This document shows, piece by piece, positions 33,829-45,810 of a DNA stretch of 64,000 nt (positions within the stretch are counted from its first letter, which is position 1; each line of letters starts with the position of its first letter). The stretch is taken from assembly GCA_034359265.1 (NCBI GenBank), contig CP136890.1:91475501-91539500 (forward strand), read 5' to 3'. The translations under genes were made by a program, and so were the position numbers. Origin of the DNA: Canna indica. Its lineage: Eukaryota; Streptophyta; Magnoliopsida; Zingiberales; Cannaceae. The notes beneath the pieces were generated by a model. The model ran no database searches. It was not told the origin of the DNA and was given only the letters and a program-made list of their open reading frames with translations.

Positions 33829-36800
33829 ATGTCGGGCGATCGAAGTTGGATGTACCGACAAATTCATCGTGGAGCTATAACAGATGAATTTCGAGTAAGC
33901 GTAACTTACTTCTTAAATTTCACTTACTCGAATGAAAAATTCCTTAGTGGTGATAAAATCCAATGTTCGTGCCGGAAATGTTCGAACATAAGATTTTTGG
34001 ACCGAGAAACTGTCACACTGCATCTGTATACAAAAGGATTCACACCAAGATATTTTGTATGGAATTGTCACAGGGAGTCACGTCAAATCGGGACGTTGAG
34101 CAATCCTGTTGTCCAAACTCATGGTGAATCTTCTTCTGCTGATGTTTCTTCTTCCAATCCACCTAATCCTGTTGAGCAATCCTGTTGTCCAATGATTCTG
34201 GATAGTTTTGGAGGATAATTCCATTGAAATAATAAAATTGAGTCAGTTATTGAGACGGTAGTGCCACCAGATACTATGACAGTTGAAGTCACTGAAGAAC
34301 AACCTGAGATACAAATTGAATTGCCGAATAAGGAGGCTGCAGAATTTTACGAGATGTTGAACGCTGCTGATGAACCTTTGTATGAGAATTGTTCTAATTA
34401 TACAAGATTTTCGGCAATGACACAACTCCTGAACATCAAGTCCGATTGTAATATCAGCGGGGTTGCGTTTGATCAGATTGCAGGCTTAATCAGTGGTATG
34501 CTACCTCCAAATAACAAGTTTAAGCCATCCTTTTATAAGACAAAAAAGTTGATGAGAAAATTAGGGCTTGGGTACGAAAAGATACACGCGTGCCCAAATA
34601 ACTGTATTTTATATTATAAAGAAAATGCACAGTTAGAACAATGCCCGGTATGTGAACATCCTCGTTACAAGGAGAAGAAATCGGTCTGACAAAAAAATAT
34701 TCCCTTTAAGGTGCTTCGGTATTTTCCACTGACACCGAGGCTTCAAATGTTATTCATGTCGGAAAAGACTGCCCCCTATATGAGTTGGCATGCAAGAAGT
34801 CGTGATGATACAGTAATGACTCATCCATCCAACAGTGAAGCATGAAAATATTTGGATAGGTGTTATCCATCATTTGCTAGGGAGACTAGAAATATCATGT
34901 TGGGATTGTGCACAGATGATTTTAATCCGTTTGGTAATTCGGAAACTCCGTATTCAGTATGGCCAGTGCTGTTAACAGTTTATAATTTGCCGCCCTAAAT
35001 ATGTATGAAAGATGAATTTATCTATCTTTCGATGATTATTTCGGGTCCTAGGGGTCCTCGCAAAGAAATTGACATATTTTTTCGTTCCCTAATTGATGAA
35101 CTCAAAACATTGTGGGCTGGGAGAGTTGTCACTTATGATTGTTACCGAAAGCAAAACTTCACTTTATGAGCTGCTATATTGTGGACAATCAATGATTTCC
35201 CGGCCTATGGCATGTTGTCTGGTTGGAGCACGCATGGTCGACTCTCTTGCATGTATTGCATGAAACACTCAAAATCCTTCAGTCTTGAGAATGGTCGGAA
35301 AATTTCCTTCTTTGATTGTCATCGCCGATTCCTACAGTATCGAATGAATCGTGACAAATTTATCAAAGGTAGGGTCGAAAGAGATGAGCCACCACCGATG
35401 TTGTCTGGTGAACAGATGTTAGCACATGTTCAATTACTTCCGGATATTACTTTTGGTCGGAATGTAAGAATCCCAGGCTTTGGTCAAACACATAACTGGG
35501 TGAAGAAAAGTATTTTTTGGGAATTGCCGTATTGAAGTTCATTACTGATTCGACATAATTTGGACGTCATGCAGATTGAAAAAAATGTGTTTGATAATAT
35601 TTTTAACACGGTGACAGATATTTTTGGCAAAACTAAAGATAATGTGAAAGCCCGACATTATGTAAAAATACTTTGTAAGAGGCCTGAGTTAGAGCTGCAA
35701 GAGGTCAACGAACGATTTCATAAGCCAAGGGTGCCGTATGTGTTAAATAAACAACAGATGAAAGATGTGTATCAATGGATCAAAGAACTCAAATTACTCG
35801 ATGGATATGCCTCAAACTTATCTCGATGTGTAAACGTCGATGAATGCAAAATATTGGGGATGAAGAGCCACGATTATCATGTATTCATGCAAAGATTGCT
35901 TCCGATTACATTTCGAGATCATCTACATGATAAGATTTGGGGTACGTTGACAGAGTTAAGTATGTTTTTCCGAAACATTTGTGCAAATGTACTTCGAGTC
36001 GAAGATATGACAGCACTTGAAAATAATATTGTTGAAATCATATGCAAGCTGGAGCAGTTTTTCCCTCCTGTATTTTTTGACTCGATGGAGCATCTACCGA
36101 TACATTTGACATACGAGGCACGAGTTGGTGGCCTCGTTCAATACCGATGGATGTACTTATTTGAAAGATACATGAATCGTCTGAAGAAAAAAGTAAAGAA
36201 CACCGCCGCAGTTGAAGGTTTCATATCAGAAGCATATATAATTCAAGAAATTTTAACTTTCTGCTCATTTTATTTTGAATCAACCATCAAGACAAGACTT
36301 AATCGTCTTCCACGGAACGACGACGGGGGAGCTCGACCATCAGACGGGGGAGCTAGACCATCAAATGGTTGTCTAAATATCTTTTGTTACCCCGATCGTG
36401 CATGCTTTGGGTTCTCGTTCGTCTCGATTCTTAAACGATGAAGAGTACCATTTGGCCTACTTGTACGTTTTACTAAACTGTCCAGAGATTGAGAAGTTCA
36501 TTGAAATATTTGACGTTGAGATGGTGACAAGATACTCAATTTACAGCGATGAGGAATTAGAAAAATTACGGAATCGTGAGTTCCCTAATTGGTTTCAAGC
36601 TTATAGCACAGAACACAGAGGCGAAATAGATAATCAAATCTTTGAATTTGCTAGCGGACCGGCATGACTTGTACAGTGTTATAATGGTTATTTTGTCAAT
36701 AGATATAAATTTCACACACTTGAATATTCATCTACAAAAAAAGATTATGAATGCCGGGGTCTGCGTCAAAGGGACAACATATGCTGAATGTGATGTTGAC

Positions 36801-37346
36801 TTTTACGGACTATTGGAAAAAGTCATTGAATTATAATTTTTCGGATGTAAATTAGTTGCCATTTTTAAATGTCATTGGTTCGATACAAGCGATAGGGGCA
36901 TGGGAGTTTATCCAAAGTATAAACAACTGGTCGAGGTCAATTACAAATCAAAATTGGCTTCAAATGAGCCATTTATATTGGCATCTCAAGCTGAACAAGT
37001 ATATTATATGCAGTATTCGTCTTGAAAACAAGACATGGCAGATTGGCGTGTAGTCTGTAAGACTAAAGCCAGAGAAAAAATTGACCCGATAGTTGGAGAT
37101 AATGAGCCAGCATATGACTTCTATCAAGAAGAAGATTCTTCTGAAGTGGAACGAGTTAGTCCAATACTCGAGGATGATGACACAGAGTTAGTTCAATTGA
37201 AAATAGAATACGTTGATGAGGACGATAATGAAGTTGAGGAAGGACAGAATGAAGATGAGGGAGACGAAGAAGAATTGCAAGATTCATATACAGAAGAACA
37301 AGAAGAAGAGTATTACATGGATGATGATAATGACGATGATGAATAA
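33829..37346 (+). pseudogene. CACTA-1 transposase (TNPD-like: Transposase_21, DUF4218, DUF4216)
   Basis: ATG 33829 (MSGDRSWMYR) opens a transposase-associated domain (CSCRKCSNIRFLDRETV). Then come a Transposase_21 core (SDCNISGVAFDQI, CPNNCILYYKENAQLEQCPV, GLCTDDFNPFG, LSCMYCMKHSKSFSLENGRK, LDVMQIEKNVFDNIF); DUF4218 (RDHLHDKIWGTLTELSMFFR, QYRWMYLFERYMNRLKKKVK; about 35900-36200); DUF4216 (MNAGVCVKGTTYAECDVDFYG, about 36750); and an acidic tail ending at 37346. This enzyme cuts CACTA ends. In-frame stops occur at 34216, 34687, in SEA-stop-KYLDR (about 34843), at 35167 and 35533, and a frame change near 36400. No functional product is expected. Confidence 0.88.
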
Positions 37347-37431
37347 TTGTAAATGTGAAGTATATATTCAATTATTAAATATATCTATTAATCTATTATA
37401 TATAATCTAATTATATTAAATTTTTACAGCT

Positions 37432-39063
37432 ATGGTTCGAGATATCAGTTCTCGAGGAGGCATTCATCGTAGGACCCCCCGACGATTACCACCCGCCCCA
37501 CCTGTACCCACTGACCATTCGTCTTCCACCACCATCCCCCCACCTCCGGCCACCATCCCCCCACCTGGTCCAAGCACCATTCCCCCACCTGATCCATCCA
37601 CCATATATTCCCCCAGCTGATATGGTCACCATCCCCCCACCTCCAGCCACCATCCCTTCAGTCGATCCAGGTCCGTCGACATCGAGACGTAGGCCACGAG
37701 GGCCTAACAGAATTCTCCCTCTGCCACCCGAGAGAGAACTGCGCAGAGCAATTACTATGCGCGGAAGAAGGTAAGTATATGCATTAATTATTTCTTATAA
37801 TTTATTTATAATTCAAAATATCATAATATGAATTTATATTTGGTGCATATTTGAGCAGGAGGACGTCCCTCGCACGATAGCGGGGACGATCCAAAAGTTT
37901 ATGCATGGGGCGTGGCCTACATTGTCTCACGTGCCCCGCGAGCATATGAATTTATTATGGCGAGAGTTCATGGTAAGTATATTTATTAAATTAATGTTAA
38001 TGTTAAATATTCATTGGTAATAATATTTTTTTTTTGTAGGGTCATTATACATGGCCGGAGGACCAGACCACTTTTGTGGAGGCTGCATGGGAGTGTGTTG
38101 CTCGCGCTCGCTATAACGGGCTGCTTCAGCAGGCCCGTCAGACCGTGATGAGACGGCTGGGGGCCACACAGATAGGGCAGACTCGGGGACATGCCCCCAA
38201 GTGGATTCCTGGCCTTGTGTCGGACCATCTCGTTGAGCGGTGGGACACTCCAGAATGGCAGGAGGTCTCCCGGACTGCATCGAGAAATCGCATGTCCAGG
38301 GGGGACGGCACGAGGGCGCGCCACACCGGTGGCTCAATGTCTTTTGCGGTGCATGAGCGTCGTATGGTATGTATAATTTCCTTACTTTTAATTAAATTAT
38401 ATATTGTGTATAATGATATTAATGTATTTGTTTTTTAATGTAAGACGCACGTGACAGAGGACGACACCGTCCAACGCCCGTCGATGATGGAGGTGTTTGA
38501 GCGCACTCATCATCGTCGACGAGGAGCGGGGAACTACGTTGATAGCAGAGCCTTGATCATAATGGTAAAGATTTATATATGTCTATTTGATTTATATAAA
38601 TTTTATTTATAGTTTATATATATTTAAAATATAAACACGTGTAGGAAACTTATTCGAGGACTATGATCGAGCGTGGAGGGACACCGGAGGAGTTCGACGC
38701 AGGAGCTTGGGAGCACGATCGTGTTTGTGGCTTTGCAGACAGTGGCCATGCACGCGCCATGCTCGGGCCACTTGGGGCACCGACCCCTCCGACTGCGGGT
38801 GAGCGGTCCTCGTCATCCCAAGCGCAGGACTAGAGCCGGATAGCGGCCATGGAGTTGGAACTCACCCAATACAGACAGGCGATGGAGGAGCAGAGGCACG
38901 CGATGGAGGAGAGGATGCAGGAGCAGAGGCTGACGATGGAGGAGCAGATGCAGGAGCAGAGACGGTCGAATGACGAGTTGAGACAAACGATCCAGAACAT
39001 GCAAACACTTCTCACTCAGATTGCGTCTCAGTCCGGCCTTCTACCTATGATGTCGCGGTCGTA
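37432..39063 (+). pseudogene. CACTA-1 second gene (TNPA-like, Transposase_24 type)
   Basis: ATG 37432 (MVRDISSRGG). Exons about 37432-37770, 37855-37972, 38039-38367, 38444-38564 and 38645-39063. Exon 1 is Pro-rich (TIPPPDPST). The middle exons carry HGAWPTLSHVPREHM, WECVARARYNGLLQQAR and QEVSRTASRNRMS. The last exon has GFADSGHARAMLGPLGAPTP followed by a coiled coil of EEQRHAMEERMQEQR repeats. TNPA-type proteins bind subterminal repeats. Damage: a small insertion in exon 1 gives a stop at 37618-37620, the exon 2 acceptor has lost its AG compared with CACTA-2, and TAG lies at 38831-38833. Confidence 0.75.
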
Positions 39064-39379
39064 GTCGTCGTCCTCCTCGACCCAATCGTTGTCGACTCCA
39101 CCGCCGCCACCGCCGTCGTGAGATTTTGATTAATTGTATTTTGTTTATATTTTAATATTTGATATAGATGATATTTTGATACTTGGATATATAGATGATA
39201 TTTTGATAATTGTTTGCCTCCGGTTTGAGGCTGAGATTGATGATATTTATGTAAAACTTGTATGTTTGGTTTCAAATGCATGTGTATGATGTTTTCTGAT
39301 TATGATATGTGATTGAAAATAGGTTGTAGTCGATATATCATTGTATACAGGAATTTATAATTTTTTTAGTTTTTTCAAT

Positions 39380-39760
39380 TACAGGATAACATCTTTAGCT
39401 ACGGTTTACCCACGGTGACCCGTCACTAAGCCATGGCTGAAAGCCTATCGTAAATGGTCGATGCCCTCGGCAGGACCAAATATCACGGTTGCTAATAGTA
39501 TCACCGACGGCTGTGAGCCGAGGCTGATGTGCTGGTATCAGTGACAGCCCCCAGAGCCGTCACTGATGTTTTTAAATCAGCGATAGTCCACAAGGCTGTC
39601 GCTGACAATTACGTGTGACGGCCGTGCGTGGCCGCCACAACACATCTAGACGAACACATCAGCGATGGTTGTTTGCCACGGTTGGCGCCGTCCGTGATAT
39701 TCATCACCGACGGTTCAGCCACGGTATCAGCCGTCGCTGATGACCACAATTCTAATAGTG
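39380..39760 (+). repeat. CACTA-1 right subterminal repeats
   Basis: Many GACGGCT, AGCCGTC(A/G)CTGAT and GCCACGG motifs between 39395 and the terminus CTAATAGTG. These match the left end in character. 39121-39380 is an AT-rich 3' untranslated tract. Confidence 0.65.
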
Positions 39761-39763
39761 AAA

Positions 39764-39948
39764 CTAGGTTGAATGGCAGCCTTCCAAGACTTACCAAAAA
39801 AATTGACAAGTTTGTGAGCTTGAGCAAGATCTAAATGATTTTCTTGTAAAGAAAAATCCTTAACTTGATTGATTCTAATTTGGGTAGCAAGAAATTCTTT
39901 AACAGGCCTGCACAAGGCCCCCCTAGCATTCCAATTAAGAATTTTCAT
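39764..39948 (-). pseudogene. LINE-2 ORF2, first part (endonuclease start)
   Basis: ATG 39948-39946 begins MKILNWNARGA, the standard opening of plant LINE endonucleases. It runs to ..AAIQPS at the CACTA-1 insertion point and resumes at 32008. Its ATG overlaps the ORF1 stop as TGATG, sharing one base. Confidence 0.85.
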
Positions 39949-40987
39949 CAAGCAACTTGAAAGGATTTTGAGTTTGGAACTCTAGCTACTAGAGGATCCT
40001 CAACCTCAATAGGAGCAAGTTCAGCATCACTATTAGCCTTTTGTTTTTTAAATTTAATAGTACTAGAAACCTTGGGACCAAGCAATTTTTTAGGTTTAGG
40101 AGGTTTGGACATCTTTTTCTTGTTTAGCCTAGGTATAGAGGGAGCATCATTAAGAGATACAACAGGGTTGAAGACTAAGTTAATTTTCTCAGCCATTTCT
40201 TCCATGGAGGAGGATAGGGGTTGGAGAATTTTATTAGAAGATTCCTGATCCATGGAAGCAGCAGGAGCATTCACATTTAGTTGGATAGGAACATCAACAA
40301 GGTTATTACTAACAATACAGGTATCCACAACATCCATATGATCATTACACTCATGCAAATCTGGAGAATTTAACTTAGAAGTAGAGGCAGAATTCTTACC
40401 TGCCTTTGAGGTAATGTCAGAAGGAGGTAGAGGAGCACTTGTTTCCTTAGGGATCGGGACATATTTTCGAGCATTAGGGGCAACCGACGCAGGGATATAT
40501 GAATCCCTTTTTTTTGCGGTCCAATGGAACCCAAGAATCCGCTCCTGCCCGAGCACGATTTTCCTCGAAAGGGGAGCACACACTACGAGGGCTCCGCCGA
40601 GAAATATTACGGTGTTGGACTTGGATCCAAGGGCCGCAAGTGGGTTCCGGAGAGGAATCAGAAGCATGGGCATTCGAGAGGTTCGGTTCAGAACGTGAAG
40701 CATCAACAGAGTTTTGTAAAGGGGAAGATTTTTTCGGAACAGAGTTTACAGAATCCAAATTTGATTTTTTTTAAAACAATAGGGCAATCGGAAATTCGAT
40801 GACCAATGACTCCACATTGGAAACAAACAGTTGGAAGATTTTCATAAACTATCGGTTGAAAAAACTCGGTATCATCAATAGAAATCCAAATACCCTGACG
40901 AATAGGGAGGAGCGTAAGATCAATCTCAACGCAGACTCTTATATATCTACCACGTTCAAAAGCAAACGAGCGATGATCGACTCTTAA
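39948..40987 (-). pseudogene. LINE-2 ORF1 (RNA-binding, CCHC knuckle), 5'-truncated and frameshifted
   Basis: A zinc knuckle CFQCGVIGHRISDCP is encoded at about 40786-40830, preceded by a DUF4283-like stretch (YIRVCVEIDLTLLPI, 40930-40890). A PEPTCGPWIQVQHR segment (about 40620) and a long Lys/Pro-rich tail follow, ending FQVA-stop at 39950-39948. The frame shifts near the T-run at 40507-40515. ORF1 proteins coat LINE RNA. The 5' part is missing because the element ends at 41007. Confidence 0.75.
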
Positions 40988-41192
40988 AACCGAGCCAAAG
41001 CATTGAGCAACTTGATTGGTTTTTTAAAGTAATTTAAATCCATTGAAAAAATTATGTTTAATTAGCAATTAATATACCTGAAAATGATATAAGACCTCCC
41101 TAGAGCACGTTGCTGGCTGCTCACGTCACGTGGACTCCTCTCCATTGGGTGCCAAATTAAATCAAATATATCAATTAATTAATTAAACCTGT

Positions 41193-41194
41193 TA

Positions 41195-41268
<74 letters not shown>
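41193..41268 (+). repeat. (AC)n(AT)n microsatellite
   Basis: About 12 AC units followed directly by about 26 AT units, about 690 bp upstream of the miR160 sequence. Confidence 0.95.
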
Positions 41269-41275
<7 letters not shown>

Positions 41276-41810
41276 TCGATCGAGTTGTTGTCATCTGATC
41301 TGTGACATGATGGCGATAAGTTGTCCCCAGAAGAATCTCACTTAATCCAAGTGCTCAAGACAAAACTCCCTCCGTAAACAATTAAACACATTAATTAAAA
41401 AGAATATATATTTTTTATAAGTATAATAGAAATGTATATCCCTCCACTTGGGAGTGAGTGCAAGTGTGAGCTAGCAAGGCCTGCACTTGTCTTTGCTTTC
41501 CTTTGTTTCTAATTCTCCCCCGGCCCTCTCTGCAAACCCTGGGAAGCTTTTAATGGATCTTAATTCTCCGTCTCCATCTCCCCGGCCAGTCCCGGCCCTC
41601 CATCCCCATGTCCAAATCCAGTAGCTCTTTGCCAGTGTCAATTTATTAGGGTTTGCTATGTTCGTGAGGAGGACTGCTAACTCTTTGCTTAGTTAATTTT
41701 CAGTTTTTATGGATCAAATCATCTCCATATTTCGAAGAGATTAGCTAGGGTTTTGGAGGGGTAGTAGTGTGCCTGAGATTAACTCTTAAAAGCTGTACTA
41801 TATCTTACTC

Positions 41811-41826
41811 CTCTATATATATATAG
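41811..41826 (+). promoter_or_regulatory. Possible TATA box of MIR160
   Basis: CTCTATATATATATAG lies about 130 bp upstream of the mature miRNA. A transcription start near 41850 would give a short leader before the hairpin. Other AT-rich stretches could serve equally. Confidence 0.4.
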
Positions 41827-41934
41827 GTCTGGTTTAATTGTTCCCTCTACATCATGAATCATGATCCGGCCGGTGTTGATCATTAAAGCGATCGTATATA
41901 TATGCTGCAGCAAGAAATGGAGGCATCTGCGACG

Positions 41935-42040
41935 GCGGCACAGGTGATAAGGGTTGTGCCTGGCTCCCTGTATGCCACACATATAGGCTAAATCCATGGG
42001 GGATCGGTCACTGTGAGTGGTGTGCGAGGAGCCAAGCATG

Positions 42041-42058
<18 letters not shown>
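41935..42058 (+). ncRNA. MIR160: MIR160 microRNA precursor
   Basis: The 5' arm holds the full 21-nt miR160 (41957-41977; TGCCTGGCTCCC...TATGCCA). The 3' arm holds the star strand (42020-42040; GTGTGCGAGGAG...AAGCATG). The arms pair over the mature region with the few mismatches usual for miR160 and an offset giving 2-nt overhangs; a loop of about 40 nt separates them. miR160 is conserved in land plants and cuts transcripts of auxin response factors of the ARF10/16/17 group, acting in leaf, root and seed development (established knowledge). A (CT)n run touches the 3' base of the stem. The DNA from ~41300 is less repeat-like than its surroundings and may be the native promoter. The LINE-2 5' end and the CACTA lie just upstream. 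Confidence 0.95.

Positions 42059-42070
<12 letters not shown>
42043..42070 (+). repeat. (CT)n microsatellite at the MIR160 stem base
   Basis: About 14 CT units immediately after the star strand. Confidence 0.95.
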
Positions 42071-42071
<1 letters not shown>

Positions 42072-43155
42072 GATGTAGTATGGGGTACATACATTTCAAT
42101 CTCCTATTTGATTTGGATGATTGACATCAAAGTGATTGATGTAAATGGATGCATTAGGGTTTGTTCTTATTAAGTACACACTTTACTCAATTATTTTGTA
42201 GGAATACTGATTACCATCCTCCAGTTTAATTAGTTTCCTATTTCATTAATTTCTTAGTATAAACAATGACTAGAATGCAGGTGTACGTATTGACTTTTTC
42301 TTTTCAACTTCTTTTAGCTGGCCATTAATTTAATTTAATTTTATGCATATGCATAATTCATGTATAAATTTATTTATGAAAAAAAAATTAGGTTTTGGTT
42401 TATATATATTCTATTTAAAGTAGATGGGTTCATGTTTGTATCATTATGCATGAATAAATGCACTAGCTAGTATATATATAGATGTAAATTTTCATGAGTT
42501 AATTTCTTGCATGAAATAAATTATAATTTTCCAATAAATTATGGGTCATTTTTCATATATTGAGTTGCTTGGATGACTTAAAACTCATTAAATGAGGATG
42601 TATTCATGCATGGCATTTATACTGGCTGTTTGTATGACATCTGGTATGACCTTAATTATGATCATCTTTCCTCTTAATTTAATTATATGGGGGACAAGAT
42701 ATTTTATATATATATGATCAGTTTTGTTTTTTTATATGTATCATTTCTTGCTGCTGTATAATACATGCAAATTAATTAAGATATCAACTTACAAATGAAG
42801 AAAATAAATTAAGATGGAAGGTTGATTATAATTTGCTGGCCAGTTAATTTGTGTATATACATATTTCTCTATCTGAAGTAGTTTTTATTAGTTGCTTCTC
42901 AATTAAGATGCTCACAAAATGACAGTAAATATGTATATATTAATTATATATGTGACCTGCGAAATGGTACCTTTCTCTGAAATGGTGCTTTAAATTTCAT
43001 TTCCACTTATATAATTCCAATGCATGCATACATATGTGTATCTAATTAAGTATTTGCACACAAAAAAACTCTAGATACAATAATTATAATCGGATATATC
43101 TTATGTATTTATCCTCTAAATTAATTATAATCTTTCTCTTCTTTCTAGCTCAACC
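42071..43155. other. AT-rich region downstream of MIR160, no gene recognised
   Basis: Contains TATATA and TTAATTAA runs. It may include the MIR160 primary transcript's 3' part. No open frame with recognisable content. Confidence 0.5.
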
Positions 43156-43156
43156 A

Positions 43157-43230
43157 CTACAACAAACTTGATTTATTCCGGCGGAAAAGTACCGACTCCG
43201 ACAAACAGGCGCTGGAATATAAAGGCGAAT
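43157..43230 (+). mobile_element. Possible CACTA terminal fragment
   Basis: CACTACAACAAACTTGATTT followed by CCGGCGGAAAAGTACCGAC resembles the left end of a CACTA element with subterminal motifs. No partner end was found. Confidence 0.3.
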
Positions 43231-43484
43231 ACTAAAATCATGAGTAGCTAGGAATTAAGACTCTCATCTTCCACCTAAATTGTTGGTTGTTAATTCAGCT
43301 TTAATTGCAGGACGATGATTTATGATGACACTTATTCTTGATGTAATTGCTTAAATTGTATGATAATCTTGAATCTTAAAGTTGAAGCTAGCAATGACTA
43401 GAAAGTAGGTGAAGGGTCTTGATACACATGCATGAGAGGATCAGGTAACTCACTCGATACACGGTTTAACATATGCTAATATAC

Positions 43485-44005
43485 AATTAACAGCAATTTC
43501 CCAAAATCAGATTTTGGGAGTGAGAAATCCCCGGATCCGGATTTTGAGAATCAAAATTTCTAAAACCATAATCTAGTGGATTGGATATCCGTTTTACCCC
43601 TAGGCCAAAGTCTCTAACTAATTAGAGACTTTGGTAAAAAAATTAATATATATATATATAATAATTTAAATTTATAAAATATTTTTTATGATAAAAATGA
43701 GTAATTAGAGTATAAAAAATTTATATTCAAACTCTCTAATTCATTAAAAACTTTTGTACAAAGTCTATAAATTAAAATTAAAATTAAAATTATAAAATAT
43801 TTTGATGTAAAATATTTTTTTTGGATCATAGTAGATATTTTGTATCATTAAAAAATTATTTTTAATCAAAGTCTTTAATTGGTTAGAGATTTTGGCTCAG
43901 AGTTAAAATTAATGAGTATCCAATCCACTCAATTCCAATTTTAAGAATTTTAAAACTTTAAATCCGATTTTGAGAATTTCTCCTTTTCAAAATTACTGTA
44001 TAATT
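43485..44005. mobile_element. MITE-like element with imperfect inverted ends
   Basis: The left side AACAGCAATTTCCCAAAATC and the right side, inverted, ATACAGTAATTTTGAAAAGG agree loosely. Inside, GGATTGGATATCC and AGTATCCAATCCACT also face each other, as do motifs around AGTCTCTAA..TTAGAGACTTTGG. No coding; the boundaries are approximate. Confidence 0.4.
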
Positions 44006-44690
44006 AATGATATGAACATAATGAAATTTTTGCTTTTATACTCTTTTATCAGTTTGGACAAGAAAAGTTCATTCCATCTTATAATGAATGATCCAATATT
44101 ATAGAATAACAAAAAATTCTCCATATGATTTTTTTTATTATGTGAATACCAGATATAATATAAGTTTCATATTCTTCTAATGCAAATATCAAACAAATAA
44201 AGAATTAAAATTCAGTCGATCATTACTTTATCCTCATTTATCCTATGAAGTAAACGTGTTCTAATTAATTTAACTAGCTGCAGTACACGTGCTTTGCATG
44301 ATTAACTTGTAATTTTACTAAAAAATTCATATAAATAAATTTATAATCTAGTGTGACATACAAAATAAATTATATATCAATAAGATATAAATCTAAAAAT
44401 GGTAATAATCTTTTTATATAATGATATTAATTTGTTTCAAAATGCATACATCTTTAAAGTAAAAATGTATGAATAAAAATTTAAATTAATAATTTTAAAA
44501 ATAGAAAAAAATCAAAACTATTTCAAAATAAATAATATTATATAGGTTTTTAACAAAAAAATATATAGAAAAAATAAAATATGAAACTATTAATAATTTT
44601 AAGGGTAAACCTCAAATATAATGCAAATATAAAGTAAAGTATATCAATTAAAAATTTATAAGTATAGATAATTAATTCAAAATTAAGAAA

Positions 44691-45810
44691 TTTGAAATCA
44701 TTTAAGTTTTTTCAAAAATAAAGGGAAAATGATATTTCATAAATACAAAAATAATATAAAAATTAATTATATACATTAAAAAATTAATTTATATAAATTT
44801 CAATGACCAAAAATTAAAAAATTCAATAATAATAATAATAATAATATTTTTTATGGATAAAATCAAATATAATATAAATATAAGATAACATAATGAAAAA
44901 AATAGAAAATAAAATATTTAAATATTTCTAAGCTACCTAAATTTCTTTGGTTTTGAAATACTATTTTTCCTTAACAAACACAAAATAATGATAATTTAAA
45001 ACCCAAAACACATATAAAAAAACTTCAATAAATAAAAAAAATATAATTATAATTCAAAAAATTATAATTATAATTCAAAAAATTATAATTATAATTCAAA
45101 AAATAATAATTATAAAATAATAAATATCAAAATATGTGCATATAGATAAAATAATTGTGGTAAAAACTTTTATTCCAAATTTAAGTGGATAAAAATTTGG
45201 GAGGAAAAAATTTAGGTGAAAAAAAATTTAGTTGGGGAAAGTGGCAAAAATTTGAGGGAAGGGAATTTAGGCGGGAATAATATGTTGTTTATATATATAT
45301 AATAAATTTAAAATTATTTAAGTTTTTTCAAAAATAAAGAAAAAAATGATATTTCATAAAAATAAAACTAATATAAAAAATATTTATATATATTAAAAAA
45401 TTAATTTATATAAATTTCAATGATAAAAAAATTTAAAAATACAAAAATAATAAAAAATTTATGGATAAAATCAAATATAATATAAGTATAAGATAATAAA
45501 TTGAAAAAAATAGAAAATAATATATTTAAATTATTCTAAACTGCATAAAATTTTTTGATTTTAAAATATTATTTTTAAATAACAAATTCAAAAAATAATA
45601 TTTCAAAATCCAAAAACTAACTTCAATAAATAAAAAATATTTATAATTATTATTCAAATAATAATAAATAAAAAATAAAAAATATCAAAATAAGTGCATA
45701 TAGAGAAAATAAGTTGGGTAAAAAAATTTATTACGAATTTAAGTGAGATAAAAATTTGGGAGAAAAAATTTAGGTGAGAAAAGTCAGAAAAATTTGAGGA
45801 GAAGGATAAA
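44691..45810 (+). repeat. Two diverged direct copies of a ~600-bp AT-rich unit
   Basis: Unit 1 (~44691-45268) and unit 2 (~45307-45810) share, in order, TTTAAGTTTTTTCAAAAATAAA, GATATTTCATAAA, AATTTATATAAATTTCAATGA, ATGGATAAAATCAAATATAA, GTGCATATAGA and AAAATTTGGGAG. The offset is about 616 bp. It is non-coding; in unit 1 a 21-bp unit ATTATAATTATAATTCAAAAA is repeated about three times at 45046-45110. Confidence 0.7.

Larger units (their letters stand above)
32012..39760 (+). mobile_element. CACTA-1: En/Spm-type transposon, 7749 bp
   Basis: Ends CACTACTAGAAT and, inverted at the right, CACTATTAGAATTG. The 3-bp duplication AAA flanks it (32009-32011, 39761-39763). Subterminal ATCAGCGACGGCT-type repeats sit at both ends. 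Inside are a transposase pseudogene (33829-37346) and a second gene (37432-39063), the usual two-gene CACTA layout. It is inserted in LINE-2. Confidence 0.93.
28126..41007 (-). mobile_element. LINE-2: L1-type LINE on minus, split by CACTA-1
   Basis: The poly-A tail appears as T-run 28126-28136. A perfect 11-bp duplication CAACTTGATTG flanks it (28115-28125 and 41008-41018). Removing CACTA-1 (32012-39760) and one AAA copy rejoins the endonuclease frame: ..AAIQPS|LGASGGIII... The LINE itself is about 5.1 kb and is 5'-truncated inside ORF1. MIR160 lies about 950 bp beyond its 5' end. Confidence 0.92.

Noticed and set aside
41779..42099. 106-residue minus-strand open frame
   Set aside because: It is antisense to MIR160 and runs through the CT microsatellite (ERERER); no protein similarity.
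42120..43150. A possible second miRNA hairpin downstream of MIR160
   Set aside because: No sequence resembling a known family and no clear long inverted repeat by eye.
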